A stretch of DNA of 64,000 bases from Struthio camelus. Taxonomy: Eukaryota > Chordata > Aves > Struthioniformes > Struthionidae. The stretch covers positions 63,878,911-63,942,910 of the forward strand of contig NC_090942.1 of assembly GCF_040807025.1 (NCBI RefSeq). The letters run 5' to 3'. Positions 1 through 27,092 of the stretch are shown here, in pieces (positions within the stretch are counted from its first letter, which is position 1; every line of letters starts with the position of its first letter). Position numbers and translations under genes: made by a program. The notes beneath the pieces were generated by a model. The model was not told the DNA's origin. It searched no databases and worked only from the letters and a program-made list of their open reading frames with translations.

Positions 1-3000
1 ACATAAATCTTTAACAACAGTAACGAAATTTACCCAAATGCTTTTCAAGAGTTTTGACTCAGATAGATGTATTCATATAAAATAACATTAACAAAAGTGC
101 AACTAGTTAAAGATTCCTTCCTCTCAATTCTCAGACTCTCGATATTCATCTCTATTTTTAAAATGACGAAAATAACAAAATCTCAGCTGGATTACAGGCA
201 CAAAGCACATGCAACATACTTCAGAAAGCTCTGGAAAGGGGAATCTCTGGGAGTTTTTATAGGTCGGAGATGACAATAATATCTCCCCAGTGCTCCATTT
301 GGCAGAGTGACTGGGCTGAGCACGCAAATAAAATTTCCAAGCAGTGTCAGCTTCAGCAGCACCATGTGAGGAATTAGGATTACCAAGCAGCCTACGTTTT
401 TGTACAGACTCCAGTCATATGGGTTGCAGTTAGAGCTTGAGATGTGCCTGCGCCTCAGAAGTCACAACTTTAGCACATCTGGCCTTCTTATTTCATAGCT
501 TCATTCATTTTCTAGTTGTCCATCGTCTTTTAACACAAACATGATGTGAAAATCTCGACAGCTGTAGAGCAAAAGTAATCCATTTATATGTCGATGAGGG
601 AAGAGAGAGGTCAGGTCTTTTTCATATGAAAACTAAAAGCAAAAGAAGAACACAGCTATATTTTCCTCTTCGGGTATCATTTCAAAATAACCCGATTGTC
701 TCTTATTCAATACTATTTGCCCATAGTTAAATATTAAGCGTTTGTGATAATAAATCCCACGAGCAGCCCTTTGAAGAGTTCTTTTCTTTGCTATTTCAGA
801 GCGCAAAGCCTGATGAAAAATCATTCACTTGTGAAAATGCCGTTGACCAGTAAGAACTCTGGAACCGACGAGGGTCCCAGTGAAAGGAAAATAAGCTAAA
901 ACAAATGTCATCAACTTTGATTAAAATCATCTCTGCATTCCCATGAGAATGCGAGAAAACAACTGTAAATCTACTTTTAGAAGACTTATATATGACTCAG
1001 CATAATGTTTATTAGTAAACAAGTTCCTCTTTTTTTACTAGAACTTGAAACTTACTCACGTACAGTAGCACCATTTTCACAGGACAAAAGCAGTTATTGC
1101 CACATCCTACATTTCAGCAGACATACTAGCTTTATTTTAAGACTGTTTTGAAGCAGAAGTAAATACAACCATTGCGCAAAAACGACACAGGATCCTGAAC
1201 TAAGGAATGTTTTTTATAAGCTAGATAGCTAGGTAGATAGTTTCATATAAATAGAGGTTATTTTGTGTGGCAAGAGAGAGTGCAAGGCTAACAGCCATTC
1301 AGCCGATAAACATGTTTTGTTTTATGTCAAGGTACCAAAACTGGCCTCGCACAGATCAACAGGAGGTAATCTGGATTAGCTAGTTTATCTTGCCAGCTGG
1401 AATGGGTACCTGGCCAAAGCAACTCTCTCCCTGAGTATCTCTCCAAGACAACTCTCCAAGAGGCACTCTCCAAGAACAGAAGATGCAACAGACTTCTCTG
1501 ACATGATGCTTTTTTCTGCACCAGTAATAAGACTGCATTATAAAGCATATTGCCTTTGGTCTCACAGGAAGTATTCTTCTGCTGTACGCCCTTTACCTGA
1601 TAAATATCTCTGACCACATTCCCATTTAGCTGCTTCAGTTCCAGTTAAACGATAAAGCTTAAATATTATGTGTAATTTAAGACTCCCTTTACCAAGCATC
1701 TATTGATATTCCAGATAGCTGCTTAAGATAGGATGAACATGTTACTTACATACCTTCTATTGCAAGAAGCATTTGAAACCACAAATGTTGTTTGCTTTTG
1801 GCAAGATCATTTGCTCCTTCTATTTATTCCCTCACCATAATTTGCTGCTACAGATCTCCAAATCATTTCCTCGTGACATTGCCAGTGCTGTGACACACCA
1901 AATGAACTATTGTGAATTTAGCTAAGGAACACACAGAGGAGTGAATGAACTCAGAAAAGAAAAAGGCGGAAGACAATTTTAGAAAGTTTTCATTGAAGCA
2001 AGGAAGCTTCAATGGGAAGGACTCGAGCCTAGCAAATGGGATAACAAAGTGACAAGTTTCTGACTTCTTGGAAAGGTGGGTTTAGGTTTTAGATTTGCTT
2101 AGGGTGTTTCAGAGATGCAGCTGACTGCTATCTTCAAAGGCTTTGGCCAGAATTCCTGAGAAATACATCCCCTCCTTTGGAAGTCTGCTGTTCACTTCTA
2201 CAGTCATGATGATCCTGCTTTTTTCTCGATGTGTTAGGAAGCAAAATAGCGATGTTTTGGACAGCTTCTGGAGAAGTATCATGGAGCTAAGGTGATGCTA
2301 AGGACCCCTGGATTTCCCAAAGCACCATTCATGAGACTGTCTTGCTAAAATTGGAAAGATTCTAGAAAATCGGACTGCTCTGTGGTATTTTCAGGAAGCA
2401 GCCTGAAGACTCATTTTCTGGGTAGACACATCCATCATTCAGAAAGTGATTGCTGTTCTCTTTGCTATCTGTTTGCAGGTTTGGAGGCAACCAGAAATTC
2501 CAGATCCCCCTCGTATCCTTTAAGGCACCCACTCCCCTTCAGTTCTCCTAGGAGAACGTGCTACAGAGACAGACGCTAACGTTGCATGCTGGCATTTAGA
2601 CTATTGGCCAGAAGTATAACGAGAACTATCTTTTCTCATGCTATCCACAGTCTTCTGGTTTCACTCTTGGGTAGAAACCGTAAGTGAGGTAATAAGTATA
2701 TAAATTTTACAGAACCTCTGCAAAAAGCTCCATTTGGGTTTGGATTTTTTTTCCCCACAAGAAAGGGTGGGAATAGTTTTCTTACTGTATTAAGCTAGTA
2801 ACATTAACATTTTTTAGATATCTAGTGAATGTGCCCTACTCACACAGTAAGGGTTAAGCTGATTGCCAGATTTAGAGTCCTGAGGGAACTTTTTCCAGGT
2901 TAGATCGGTGAGATACGTTTGTTTATTTGCTGTCCTGTGTAGTATGGACATGGTCTGCTTCCTGGGATCACTGAAAGTTTTACCTAACAAATTCCATGCT

Positions 3001-6000
3001 GTCTCAAGGGTCTAGGACACTAGTGATGACTTGCCACTTTCTTCTTTTGATGAGAGTTGTGTCTTTTTTTTTTTTCTTTAACTACAAATCTTAAGGTGCT
3101 AAAGGTGGCTCATGTGATGCCTGTCTCTGTGGCTCAGGGAGCCTGTTGATTCAGCAGAGGACATTTCTGAACTGAATATTTAATAAACGAGTTGCCTCTG
3201 ATTCTGAGGGACTAGACTTGATGATCCAAATGACTGCTTCTGTCCAATGTTTCAAACCTATTTGATGAACATGTAGTGTAACTATACGCTATAGAGATTC
3301 CAATAATCTAGACATAAAATAGCATGGTTTTCTATGACTAGTACGTGCAGACACAGAATTTGTATTCATAAGGATTACATGTTTTCCTAAACATATCTCT
3401 TCACATTGCCAGCGGAGACATTAGCGGTAAGTCCTTATCAATGGAATTTCCTATTTTGTCTAACATGGGATGAAGCACCATAGGACCAGGCCAATTTCCG
3501 CACTGCTGCTGACTGCAGTGCAAAATGAAAAGTTACACAGAATTCAGTAACTGCGTTCTGGCTCCCGACAAATTGCATTTTTTAATCATAAAGAATTCTG
3601 AAAAAGTAACAACAACTGCTTGAACTGCTGGAGTTGCTCATTTAAACTCATGCGTGTAAAACAAATAACCATGATACATAGAAAAGTGGCTTGGTGGCAA
3701 CTCGTACATTAAGGAAAATGGAATTGCTATTCACTAGCTGTCAAAAGGGAAGCCACTCCCACCAAAAGTGGAAGGCTTAGTGGAGGAATTAACAGATATA
3801 TTCAGATTCAATATATTAGGACAGCAGACATTATTGTTGGATAATGTGGTGACAAATGAAGGCAAAACTGTTCCGAGCCAACAAAAGGCTTCTAAACTTT
3901 GAGCTTCTAAACTATTTGCATCTGTTTCAATAAACTTTTTGTTCCGGTTGGTTCCCATGGGTTTTTTTTTTCCCTCACCTTGCACAAATTTCACCTTGAA
4001 TTTCCATTCTAAATGGAGAGAGACAGGAGCATAAAAACTCATCTGAAATAAATTGGTTTGGGGTTTTTTCCATTATAATCATGACACCTTTCCTGGCCCT
4101 AAAAGGAATGAATTTGTTGGCTCAGGTGTTTTCAGAGGCATAAAAAACTCTTGTGGCAATAAACTTGGACAGCACTATACCAAAGCCACTTGTTAAGTAC
4201 ATTCTGTTTTAGATGTAGCCAGCATATATACACTACCATTCACACAGCCTTTTCAGAGGTGAATCAAAATCCAGTTTGAGCCCTTACTGCTCATTTGAGG
4301 ATCAAAGCAGTATTAAAGAAGGCATTAACACTGTTAGGTCCCGGGATAGGGCTGTGCTTCAGAGACTTAGTTCCAACAAACGCACACTAAGTTTTAGGGG
4401 CATATCTACATGCGAGCTGACAGGGCTCTGTGCTGCTTTTTCAGCAAGAGATGAGTCTCTTGAGTCACTGGATTAGGGGAACAGCCATCAGGAATGAGAA
4501 CTGCAGGCAAAGCCCCTCAAAAGCAATAGAAAGATTCCCTCCTACATTAACTCCAATGAGCTTGGGATCAGACCCAGGAGCAGAGTGTACTCCTTGCAGG
4601 AATAAAGTAAGGAAAACAAGATGGGCAGCAGTGACGTGCAGAAGAAAGAAAAGTCTAGACAGGATGTTCTTAGGAACTGGTGGTTTCTGTACGATGGAAG
4701 GAGCCAGTGCATAAGGTAATAGGTCTGTGTGAAAAAAAACCTTTTTGTGGGTATAAAGCTGAGAAGAACAAAAGCCTTGCACCAAACATTTACATCTGCA
4801 CCATGTAACTAAAACTTCATCAGAATAAAACTAGAACTGTGCCAATGACACATAACAGTATCATTAATTGAGCTGTGAATCCCAAGCCAAAAATATTTTG
4901 ATTTTCAGGAGCAAGGCCACTTGTGAAGTATTTAAGCAACAGTGAAAACTGTAAGCAATAGAAATTCTCACATATACTGCTGGGCTAACAGTTTGATAAA
5001 AAACGGGTGTCCTATGTCACGCCCAGTTTTTTCTGTTAGCTTCGAAAATGAGCTCAGTGCTGAGGCAGTTGTAAAAAATGAGGATTTATACGGCTTTCTG
5101 GAGCGGTTGAAAGATCTTTGGGATAGCCAACAGCCCCACAGTCTGGTGTTATTCATGTACTGCACCAGAGTTGAGTTTTTCAGTTTCCTGCTTTCAAGTT
5201 GTGGGGCTTTTGTTGGTTGGTTCATTTTTAGGTTAGAGTACCACTGTGAAAATCTTTAAAAAATATAAGCTTGCTGTCAATTAGAGATGTTGACAGAGAT
5301 GTCGGTTAGTCTACACTTCAGAAATACAAATAATAAATGAAGAAATTAGTGCAATATACAGAAATACTATATAGCAAACACAAGCCAATGTATTTCCTAC
5401 AAAATGGACCAGCTGCAGATAAAGTTACTTTAAGTTCAGCCAAGTATTCAAAAGTAACCATCCTGTCAGATCACCACTGAGGAAATTATTAGTCCTATTC
5501 TTAGAGATTCCTTTTTGGATATGCATGGATAGTGCGAGGGACACTCCGAATGTGTATTGAAATGTAGGCTGAGAGGTGATCAAAAACATTTGCAAGCAAA
5601 CATATCACACTAAACTGCTAAACCCTTGGTGGTCAACGATAAAGTTATGTCAGTCAGAAGGTAATGTTTCACCAGAGAACGTTCAAGCTCACAACTACGC
5701 CTAGGATCTCTCTTTTTCTGTCCATTTTCCTTACCTACGTAAAAATGTCACAGAACTGTAGGGGAGGCTCAGTACATCTGTTTCCATTACAAATAACTCC
5801 AAGGCAGGAGTTTCACCATGCTAGCTAGGAGAAGGGCTAAAACAGATAAAAACAGATAGATGAGGTGGGAAGTGGTGGCACTACATTCTATCACAACAAT
5901 GGATGTTTTAAAGATATGTACACAAATCCACTGGAAAATTATTAAATTACTGCATTCTGAAGATTTATACGCAAGATTATGAAATGATGTTGCAATTCAA

Positions 6001-7400
6001 AATAACACAATTATCCATCAATTTTTACCAAAAAAAAAATATATAGTAATCTAATGACTGACTTTAGATTAATCTAATCTAAAAATTGTAAGGGGAGTTT
6101 CCACAGCACAATGCATCACATGTTAGCAAAGGTGGCTCACTGAAACTACTGTATCTAAAGCCCCACAACTGTCATAAATCCATGTGCTCTGAGTCCTGCA
6201 GGTGTTCAGAAACCATAGGAACTGCTTAAAGGGAGCTTATTACAGGTCCAACGCATAAAGCAGCCGTAAATTGTAGGTGGAATAGTTCATATACGTTATG
6301 TTACAATGACATTTAACAAAACAGAGTTTGAGGCTTACCTTTAATTAGGGTATTTGGGAGGTGAAGAGGAGCCAGTTGCCTTATGTGCCCTGAGGTCTCA
6401 TGTAACCCTTTCTTATACTGGAGATATTTGATTTTCTAAATGAGAAGCTACTTTTCCATTAGCAGAAAATTCTTCTAAAGAAGGAGAAAATACAATTTTG
6501 CTTATATATAATTCATAGGTGGGGAAGTTGTATCAAATCAAAGAGGTACTTTTTTCTTCCTGAGGAACATGCTACCAAACAAACTACAAGAGATTTGTGT
6601 GAGAAGGAATAAGCTATGATTTACTTTGGGTATTCGTCTGGGGATGGGAAGGTACTTAATGTTCAAAGGCAGCTGCAAATCTTTTTGCTGCATCAATCAT
6701 TGGCTGTTGTTCTAGTATAACTTCTGTTCTTGTGAAAAGTGATACAATGCTAGATCTGCTCCAGAGCCTTGAAAAATTCAATGTAGCTGCAAAGCAGGAA
6801 CAGCAATGCGAACTTCCTGGTGAAATTCACACCAACAGATCAGAAGAAACTGCAATCAGTATAAGGCCACCTGCAAACAACACCCCTCAACACCTTACCT
6901 TGCTCTCCTTTGTACTTCTCCCTCTATCTCTACATTGGCATAGTCAATTCTACAAATTTTAGGACAAAAAAAAAAAAAAGCCTCATTTATTTCTGCCAAC
7001 TGGGTGCTGTTTTCTAGGTGAAAGAGGGAAAAAGATATCGGGGACGTACAGTTGAAGCAGCAACCTCGACAGCACAGTGATGCTGAAACAAACGTTTAAG
7101 ACGTAAGAAGATGGGACCCACTTAAATAGGATAGTTTTAGAGAACGAGACAAAAAAAGTAAATGGAGGCCTACTGGAATGAGTGGGAGCTGCTTAGCACC
7201 ATGCTTGTTTCCGTGACTTTTATGAATGGGAATATCTGAGTGTTCAGTCAAGGTATTTCCTACTGAAGTGCCAGTATACGTAGTTATCCACCAATTTGAC
7301 GTTTGACAACTTGCTGATATCAGGAGGCTTTCACCTGTGTTTTGAACAACTCAGGGAGGAAAGAGTGGAATTACTATCTGTGGTGTGTGAGCTCTCACTT
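1..7400. other. Intergenic DNA upstream of PARP12, no supported gene
   Basis: I found no splice-bounded coding exon and no recognisable protein in either strand; open frames here are short and unlike known families. In human, KDM7A lies on this side of PARP12 in the same orientation, so its 3' end would be expected to the left, but I see no KDM7A coding sequence. Content is AT-rich unique DNA with short homopolymers (for example A14 at 6966-6979) and one possible LINE tail near 3.2 kb. Confidence 0.6.
3195..3250 (+). repeat. Possible old CR1/L3 LINE 3' tail
   Basis: The stretch containing GGACTAGACTTGATGATCC followed by a CTTCTGTCC-type segment resembles the 3' end common to CR1/L3 LINEs (ggactagatgat...cccttccaa...). 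It is short and diverged. This is resemblance from memory, so the call is weak. Confidence 0.3.
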
Positions 7401-7404
7401 AAAA

Positions 7405-8345
7405 TTCCCCTGGTAATAGAGGACATAAAGGTAGCAAATGTGGCACCTGGATCTTAGGGGAGATCCAGATAACTAGAGACCAGGAAGCCAAATCAAGAAA
7501 AACTATACTAACATACGGAAAAGCCAGCAAGGCCTCTGTAGAGAACGTGTACCTCAGACACATACTGAAATTATTAGAGGGTGTCAACAAGAAGTATGTC
7601 GACAAGGGAGAGCCAAGTTCATACTGTTGACTTAAGATTTCCAAAAGTTCTTCACAGCTGAGGGAAGTCCCCCAGCGTACGCATCTTCAGGCCTGTACTA
7701 TTCAACATATTCATAAATGGTCAGAAAAAGAGGATAAATAGCAAAGTGAAAAGGCTTGCTGAGAGCACTACGTTATTCAGGAAAATCATCATTAGGGTGA
7801 ATTACGAAGAACTGCTGAAAGACCCTATGATACACTGGATGATAAAATGGCAGCTGAAATTCAGTGTACATTAACACAAGAAGGCAGAAACTGTCCTGTC
7901 TTCACACAGACAGTGATAACTTCTGAACTGACTATTACCAGTTAGGAATGAGATCTAAGGATAATGATGGGATAACTCTGTGCAAACACCAGTTCCAAGC
8001 TCAGAAGCCATCAATAAAATCAAACAGTAGGGGCTATTAGGAAAGCAGCAGAAAACGAAACAGAAAGTGCTGTTGTGCCACTGTACCTTTGATGCACTGC
8101 ATAATATCTGCAGGTCTGGCCCTTAATGAAAAGACTATATTAGAAAGTGAAGGAGGACAAATATGGTCCAAGCTATGGAATAACTTCCATACAAAGGATG
8201 GCTAAAATAGATCCAAACTCTTCAGACTGGAAAGAGACAATGAAGGGAGATAAGTAGCTATAGAACCATGAAAAGAATCAAGAGAACAAATAGGAAACAA
8301 TCCTAATAAAATTAGGGCATTTCTTCTGGTTCAGGAAATCAAATT
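7405..8345 (+). mobile_element. Decayed CR1/L3-type LINE fragment
   Basis: Several blocks appear in the order found in CR1/L3 reverse-transcriptase genes. A 'GTAGCAAATGTGGCACC' block (near 7430) and an 'AACTAGAGACCAGGAAGCC' block (near 7470) correspond to the LINE 'ANVVP...NYRPVS' region. 'TTAAGATTTCCAAAAGTTCTTCACAG' (near 7632) matches 'LDFSKAFDT'. 'GAAGTCCCCCAG' (near 7663), followed by a block ending 'TTCAACATATTCATAAATGG' (near 7700), matches 'GVPQGS...LFNIFIN'. Near 8215 comes 'CTTCAGACTGGAAAGAGAC', then the ATAGAACCATG and AATCAAATTAATGG segments typical of the 3' part. All frames are broken, and internal parts are missing. It is an old insertion, far more decayed than the CR1 in PARP12 intron 8. 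Confidence 0.65.
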
Positions 8346-9230
8346 AATGGACACTGGAAGGGTGGGAGGAAGTCAGGTACCTCTACAGCCTCTCACTCTC
8401 TTCTAGGCGTCTGTAGACGGCCTTTGTTGAAGGTAGGTTACAGACCTACATGGACCTCTAACTGACCTGTTATAGCTCTTCTTGTGCTGAATGTACTTGT
8501 TCAGCTTCTCCTTTCATCACTCCCTTCCCGATCTAACAGGGGAAGCAGGAAATAGGAAGAGACAAGGGGAAGGCAGCCAATTGAGCAAGGGCACAACAGA
8601 ACTCACTGGTGAAGGAAGTACACACTGCTTTTGTTCAACGCCAAACACTGGCAACTTTAACAGCTCCCACGCCTGCTGCTGGCAGCCCAACAAAGAGAAT
8701 GGTATTTTCTGGGTTTTTTTTTTTTTTTTCATGATTTAAAGCATGCCTCTGAATGAATGTGATGCAGCACTAGCAGTGCCAACATGACCCTAAGAGGAAG
8801 GCACTTAAAATGCCCAAAAGATGGTCCCCACGCTAAAGAGTCTATGAGCACCCAGAGGGTGATCACGGTAGCTGGCCGTGCTCTGGTGACGTGGCTGTAG
8901 CGCAAGAAGCATTGCCAATGGATGCATGCCCACGACTGAGTTTTTGAGATATCCCAAGGAAAGGAGTATGGGAATTCATTTCATTCTTCAATACCCTTCC
9001 TTATATGCCATCAGAAAAGCACCCAGCTCAGAAACCTTAACGGAGAATTGGATTTTCCGGTGCCTAACGACGGCTGAAAGCACCCTGCAACGTAACCTCC
9101 TGTAACGGGAGGTGAGGAAGGAGTCCCGGCTACCGTCTCTCCTTTCCCGCTTACATTTACAAAAGACGTGAGAGCTTGCAGCTCCTTCTACCAAATGCGG
9201 CTACACCTAGGCAGCCTCTCCCCGGAAAGA
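8346..9230. other. PARP12 upstream flank
   Basis: No coding exon is recognisable. There is a T16 run at 8714-8729. Base composition changes sharply near 9240, where the CpG island begins. The transcription start cannot be fixed from sequence alone. Confidence 0.5.
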
Positions 9231-9368
9231 AAGACAACCAAAACGCCAGGAGGAGGCAGGCCCAGGGGCCGGCCCGCAGCACCGAGGTTAATTAAAAACC
9301 TCGGCGGCAGGAGCCGGGGCCGGGCCCGCCCAGCGCGGCCCCTGGCGGCGGGGCGGCCCCAGGCGCCG

Positions 9369-9385
9369 CTTTCGGTTTCATTTCC
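9369..9385 (-). promoter_or_regulatory. ISRE-like element, three GAAA half-sites
   Basis: The + strand reads CTTTCGGTTTCATTTCC, which on the - strand is GGAAATGAAACCGAAAG. It holds three GAAA cores at 6-bp spacing (GAAATGAAACCGAAA), the arrangement bound by IRF and ISGF3 factors. It lies about 90 bp upstream of the PARP12 ATG inside the CpG island. PARP12 is a known interferon-stimulated gene in mammals, so the position fits. Binding is inferred, not shown. Confidence 0.6.
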
Positions 9386-9474
9386 TCGCCGCTGGCTGCG
9401 AGGGAGGCGCCCGGGTGGAGCTGCCCGGGGGCGCCCAGCCGAGCCGGGACGGGACGGGAGCTGCGGGTCGCGGC

Positions 9475-23371
<13,897 letters not shown>

Positions 23372-25300
23372 TGTTGGCTTAACTGAAAAGAGTGAGTTTT
23401 AGAAGAAGCATGCTAGGTAGATGAGTGGATGTTCAGACACTTATTCTCTAGCCTTTCTGTGCAATAGTAAACTGGGGGTAAAAAGACACAAAAGGTGTTT
23501 TTAGACTTCTTAAAATGCTGTGTCTGTCTTATTCTTTAGGAGAGATAATGTTTCCCCATGCTACTGGAGCTCTGAGGCTTTTATATATTTACTAGATTAC
23601 TTTGTTGATATTGTAACATGAAGATTCACTATGACTGCTAAGATTGTCTTTTTAGTATAAAGTTATAATTGTTTCAGGATGGATCTTAACATTTAATGAT
23701 CGTTCAGAGGCTGTCACCTTCTACATATTTATATTTTAACTCAAAATTTCATAAAAACCTTTTTTAATAATTGGTGTCTACAGTAACTGTAGACAATACA
23801 GGCAATTGCAAATGAGACTGTACAATCTCTTTCTCTGTACTTAACTCATTGCATAGATTCTTAGCAACACTGTGATCTGTCTTTACTTATTTTTCAGCAA
23901 CAGAGCCTCAAAAAATTAAACCTTATTTGTTGAAAAGGACCAGAGACTTACTTTCACTTGTTCATTTTCTCTTTTAAAATGAGTTCTGAAGCCATGAAAG
24001 CAGAGCAAGGATTGCTTTGTGCTGTTGTGTTCAAACAGTAGATTTACTCAACCATGTAAATGCTCTACTTTACTTTAGGTCTGTGAAAACACAAGTTTTT
24101 TTTGTGACTTTCACTGTGCCTACAAACAAGCGTAGTGTGCTTTTTGGGGGCTGGTGGTGAGAAGAAGAGGCAAGTCACTCTGTCATTTAAAGAACATCAT
24201 GCTTAACAGTGAAAAGTAGTGCTTGCACTTCTTGATTAGCAATGACCTATTTCCAGGCAGTAACATTATTGTTCTCATAGAGTGAATGTTTGTCTTAATG
24301 TCATTAGATGTACTGCCAGTACCCCTTTGGTTGCAGGAGACACATTGGTTACCTGTGTAATCAAGGTGTCTTGGGACTTCCTTGCAGAGAAAAACTGTTT
24401 AACTGGGAATGCATCCCTGCATTTATCACTGCTTTAACACTTACCACAAAAGTGGTAAGATATAAGGTAAGAATACTCTGTGTAGGCCAAAAAGCTCATT
24501 TCCACCGTGTTCTAAAAGCACATATTTTTAACTCACCTGAATGCTAACTGACTGACAGGTCTACGCTAACTAACTTTTTATTGCATCAGCACTGTGAACC
24601 ATGAGCTTAGCCACGAGTAGCTGAAAGGCTGAACAATTTTTCTTTTCTTTTTTTCTTTTCTTTTTTTTTAAACAAACTGTAAAAGTAGCAGCATAATACC
24701 TAAATTAAATACTCCTATTCATGTTTATACCTAGTAAAGCACAGCACATACATAGAATATAGTCAACTTACTTTTCCTGTTCTTGAAAGATTAATTGTAG
24801 TAGAACACTCCCAATAAATCTCATGTCAGCAAACTATTTTAATATATTCGTAGAAAAGGACAACATTACGTGTAAAAGGCTGAACTACTACAGAGTAAGA
24901 ATTTCTGTTTTGGCAGAAACTCTACATGTTTATCTGTATGTTATGGGAAATGAGAATTCTGATAGCATACCTTTATTTCTTTGAACATACCAACCCTTGA
25001 GCTAAAAACTGAATTAAAGTCAGTTTAATACTTCTTATTACAGTTTTTTGCTACGTTATCATATTTTCTGCTTTTGAAACTGGAGTGGCATCTTTCTTTT
25101 GTGTGGCAAATAAACAGGTGTTTAAAGTACTAATATTTCTAATATTTTTGTAACTTTTTCCCCTCATCTCTAAATATGAAAAGGACCCTAGTACACTACA
25201 TTTCTGAGTCCTTGGAAACTTTCTTTGAGGTGCTGTTATTAAATAGTGGAACTCATATACAGCTGTTTGGATTACATTCAGAAATAAACAGATTAAAGGG
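23372..25300 (+). other. PARP12: PARP12 3' UTR region with candidate poly(A) signals
   Basis: No further coding sequence follows the stop. Candidate cleavage signals on the + strand are ATTAAA at 23915-23920 and AATAAA at 24813-24818, 25109-25114 and 25283-25288. Which is used cannot be decided from sequence. The region is AT-rich and non-repetitive. Confidence 0.45.
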
Positions 25301-27070
25301 CTGTTTGTATTGAGCCTAAACTTTAGATTAAAATTTGATATTGAGCCCTTTTTTTTCCTCCCCCCCCCCTTAGTGATAAGGATACCTCTTGACTATTTAA
25401 GACAAAAGAAACTCAGCATGAGCAGCGTAATAATATCTTTCTCTTTTCTATACCATGTGGGGGGGGGGGAGATGATAAGCTTTGAATCTTATGCTTCCTT
25501 TTTTAATAACCAGTCCATCTCTGTTGAGACAGAGGACAAGCCAAGCACATGAGCTATGCCAGTAGTGCATCCTGGAGCACAGTAGTTTTTGACTACTTAA
25601 TGGCATTTACCTGTAATCAGGCTTGTCCTATTCTGCCTAGGTTTTTATAAGCTGTGGTTGTCAAAGTCCTACCTATAAGTAAGTGGATAGTAGCAAACAA
25701 GTGTCAGTACATTGCCTAGTTCTGATACCATCAGCCTGGAAGAAGTAGGGAGGCGGTGGGGAAGAGGAACTTAGGTGGGTCACACATACCAGCTACATAG
25801 TGTGCTCAGTGCTCTTTGGCTTGGAAAGGACTTATACCCACGTTTGCTTGTTCAAAATCATTGCTTAGAGCTGCCTTTGAGCTGAAGGAGAGGTGAGAGT
25901 TACAGACATGCTGCTTACTTGGATTTCTTCTTTGAGAACAAAATCCAGGAGGGATGACAGGTAAAGGACCAGGCATTATAGCTGCTTACCCATTCTACCA
26001 GTGGACAGGCTCCACAGGCCATGTTCAGCTGGCTCCTAATGGCTCCCTTGCATGCACTTACTGTTTCAGGCCTGGTTACAGATCCATCTCCACTTGCAAA
26101 GACTATCATCAATCGAGGAAATCCTGCTACCTCCCTCAACACAGCCATAGCACTCAGCAGTGCAGGGAGCAAACCTCTCGGAGACTGATCAACATTTACA
26201 AACTGAAGAATGAGAGCAGGGCCAATGTGAAGGAAGCAGTGAAATAATGAGCTTGTAAGTCAGCTTTAGATCCTTTTAGTGTATTTACTACTATAAGTGC
26301 ACAGAAGAGTCTGATATTAGTCAAAGCTATGTCTAAGGCTGAAATATCCTTTAACAAAGGGAAAGGATAAGTAAGTCGGTCATTTCATAAAATATCATAT
26401 ACAGAGGAAATTCTGCAGTTTAATGCCAGGTAAGAATAGATCAAATTTGCCACCAAGCATAGTAATTTCTAACACTCAACTCCATTTTCTCAGGAATACT
26501 ATTTATAAAGTACAAAACTGTAAAGGTTTTCTATCTCAGCAGTCTCATTAAAAATACCATTTTATACTGACAGCTTTCAGTAATCATTGCAAATTCCCAG
26601 AAGATGTTTTTAATAGAAGCTTTCCTTTATCAAACAGCCTTCATATCATCTGTCAGAGAATGACTAGGACCCCTTTGTAAAACAGATATGTCTAATCTTA
26701 AAACAAACCCACAGCTCAGCAATGCAAGACAACACACTTACTTACTGTTTCTGGGGAGAGAAATTATTTTAAACCAGCTTCCTTGTTCCTCCCTGGAATC
26801 AGCTGCTATTCTTTAAATCAGGCATGCGGTACCTGAAATGCTACTGGTACTCAAGGATATAACATTATGGTTTTGTGTTACTGTTTATTCCAGTGAAGTC
26901 AATACAGCATTTAAAATAACAGTGCTCTGTTCGGTCATGGAAATGTGAGTTGTTCAACTGCTCTACACGTTAGTGGCATTGTCTTGGATAAATATGAGGA
27001 TACAAAGAGCATTCAGATAAGCTGTAGAATAGCTCATACAAAAGTATTTGAAAGAAGGACACAAGTTGTG

Positions 27071-27092
27071 TTTTTTTTTTTTTTTTTTTTTT
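27071..27092 (+). repeat. T22 homopolymer
   Basis: Twenty-two consecutive T residues in the convergent intergenic gap. I see no SINE or retrocopy body on the - strand side that would explain it as a poly(A) tail. Confidence 0.9.

Noticed and set aside
6732..6962. Open frame followed by A14, considered as a retrocopy with poly(A) tail
   Set aside because: Translation matches nothing recognised and there is no parent gene or target-site duplication visible.
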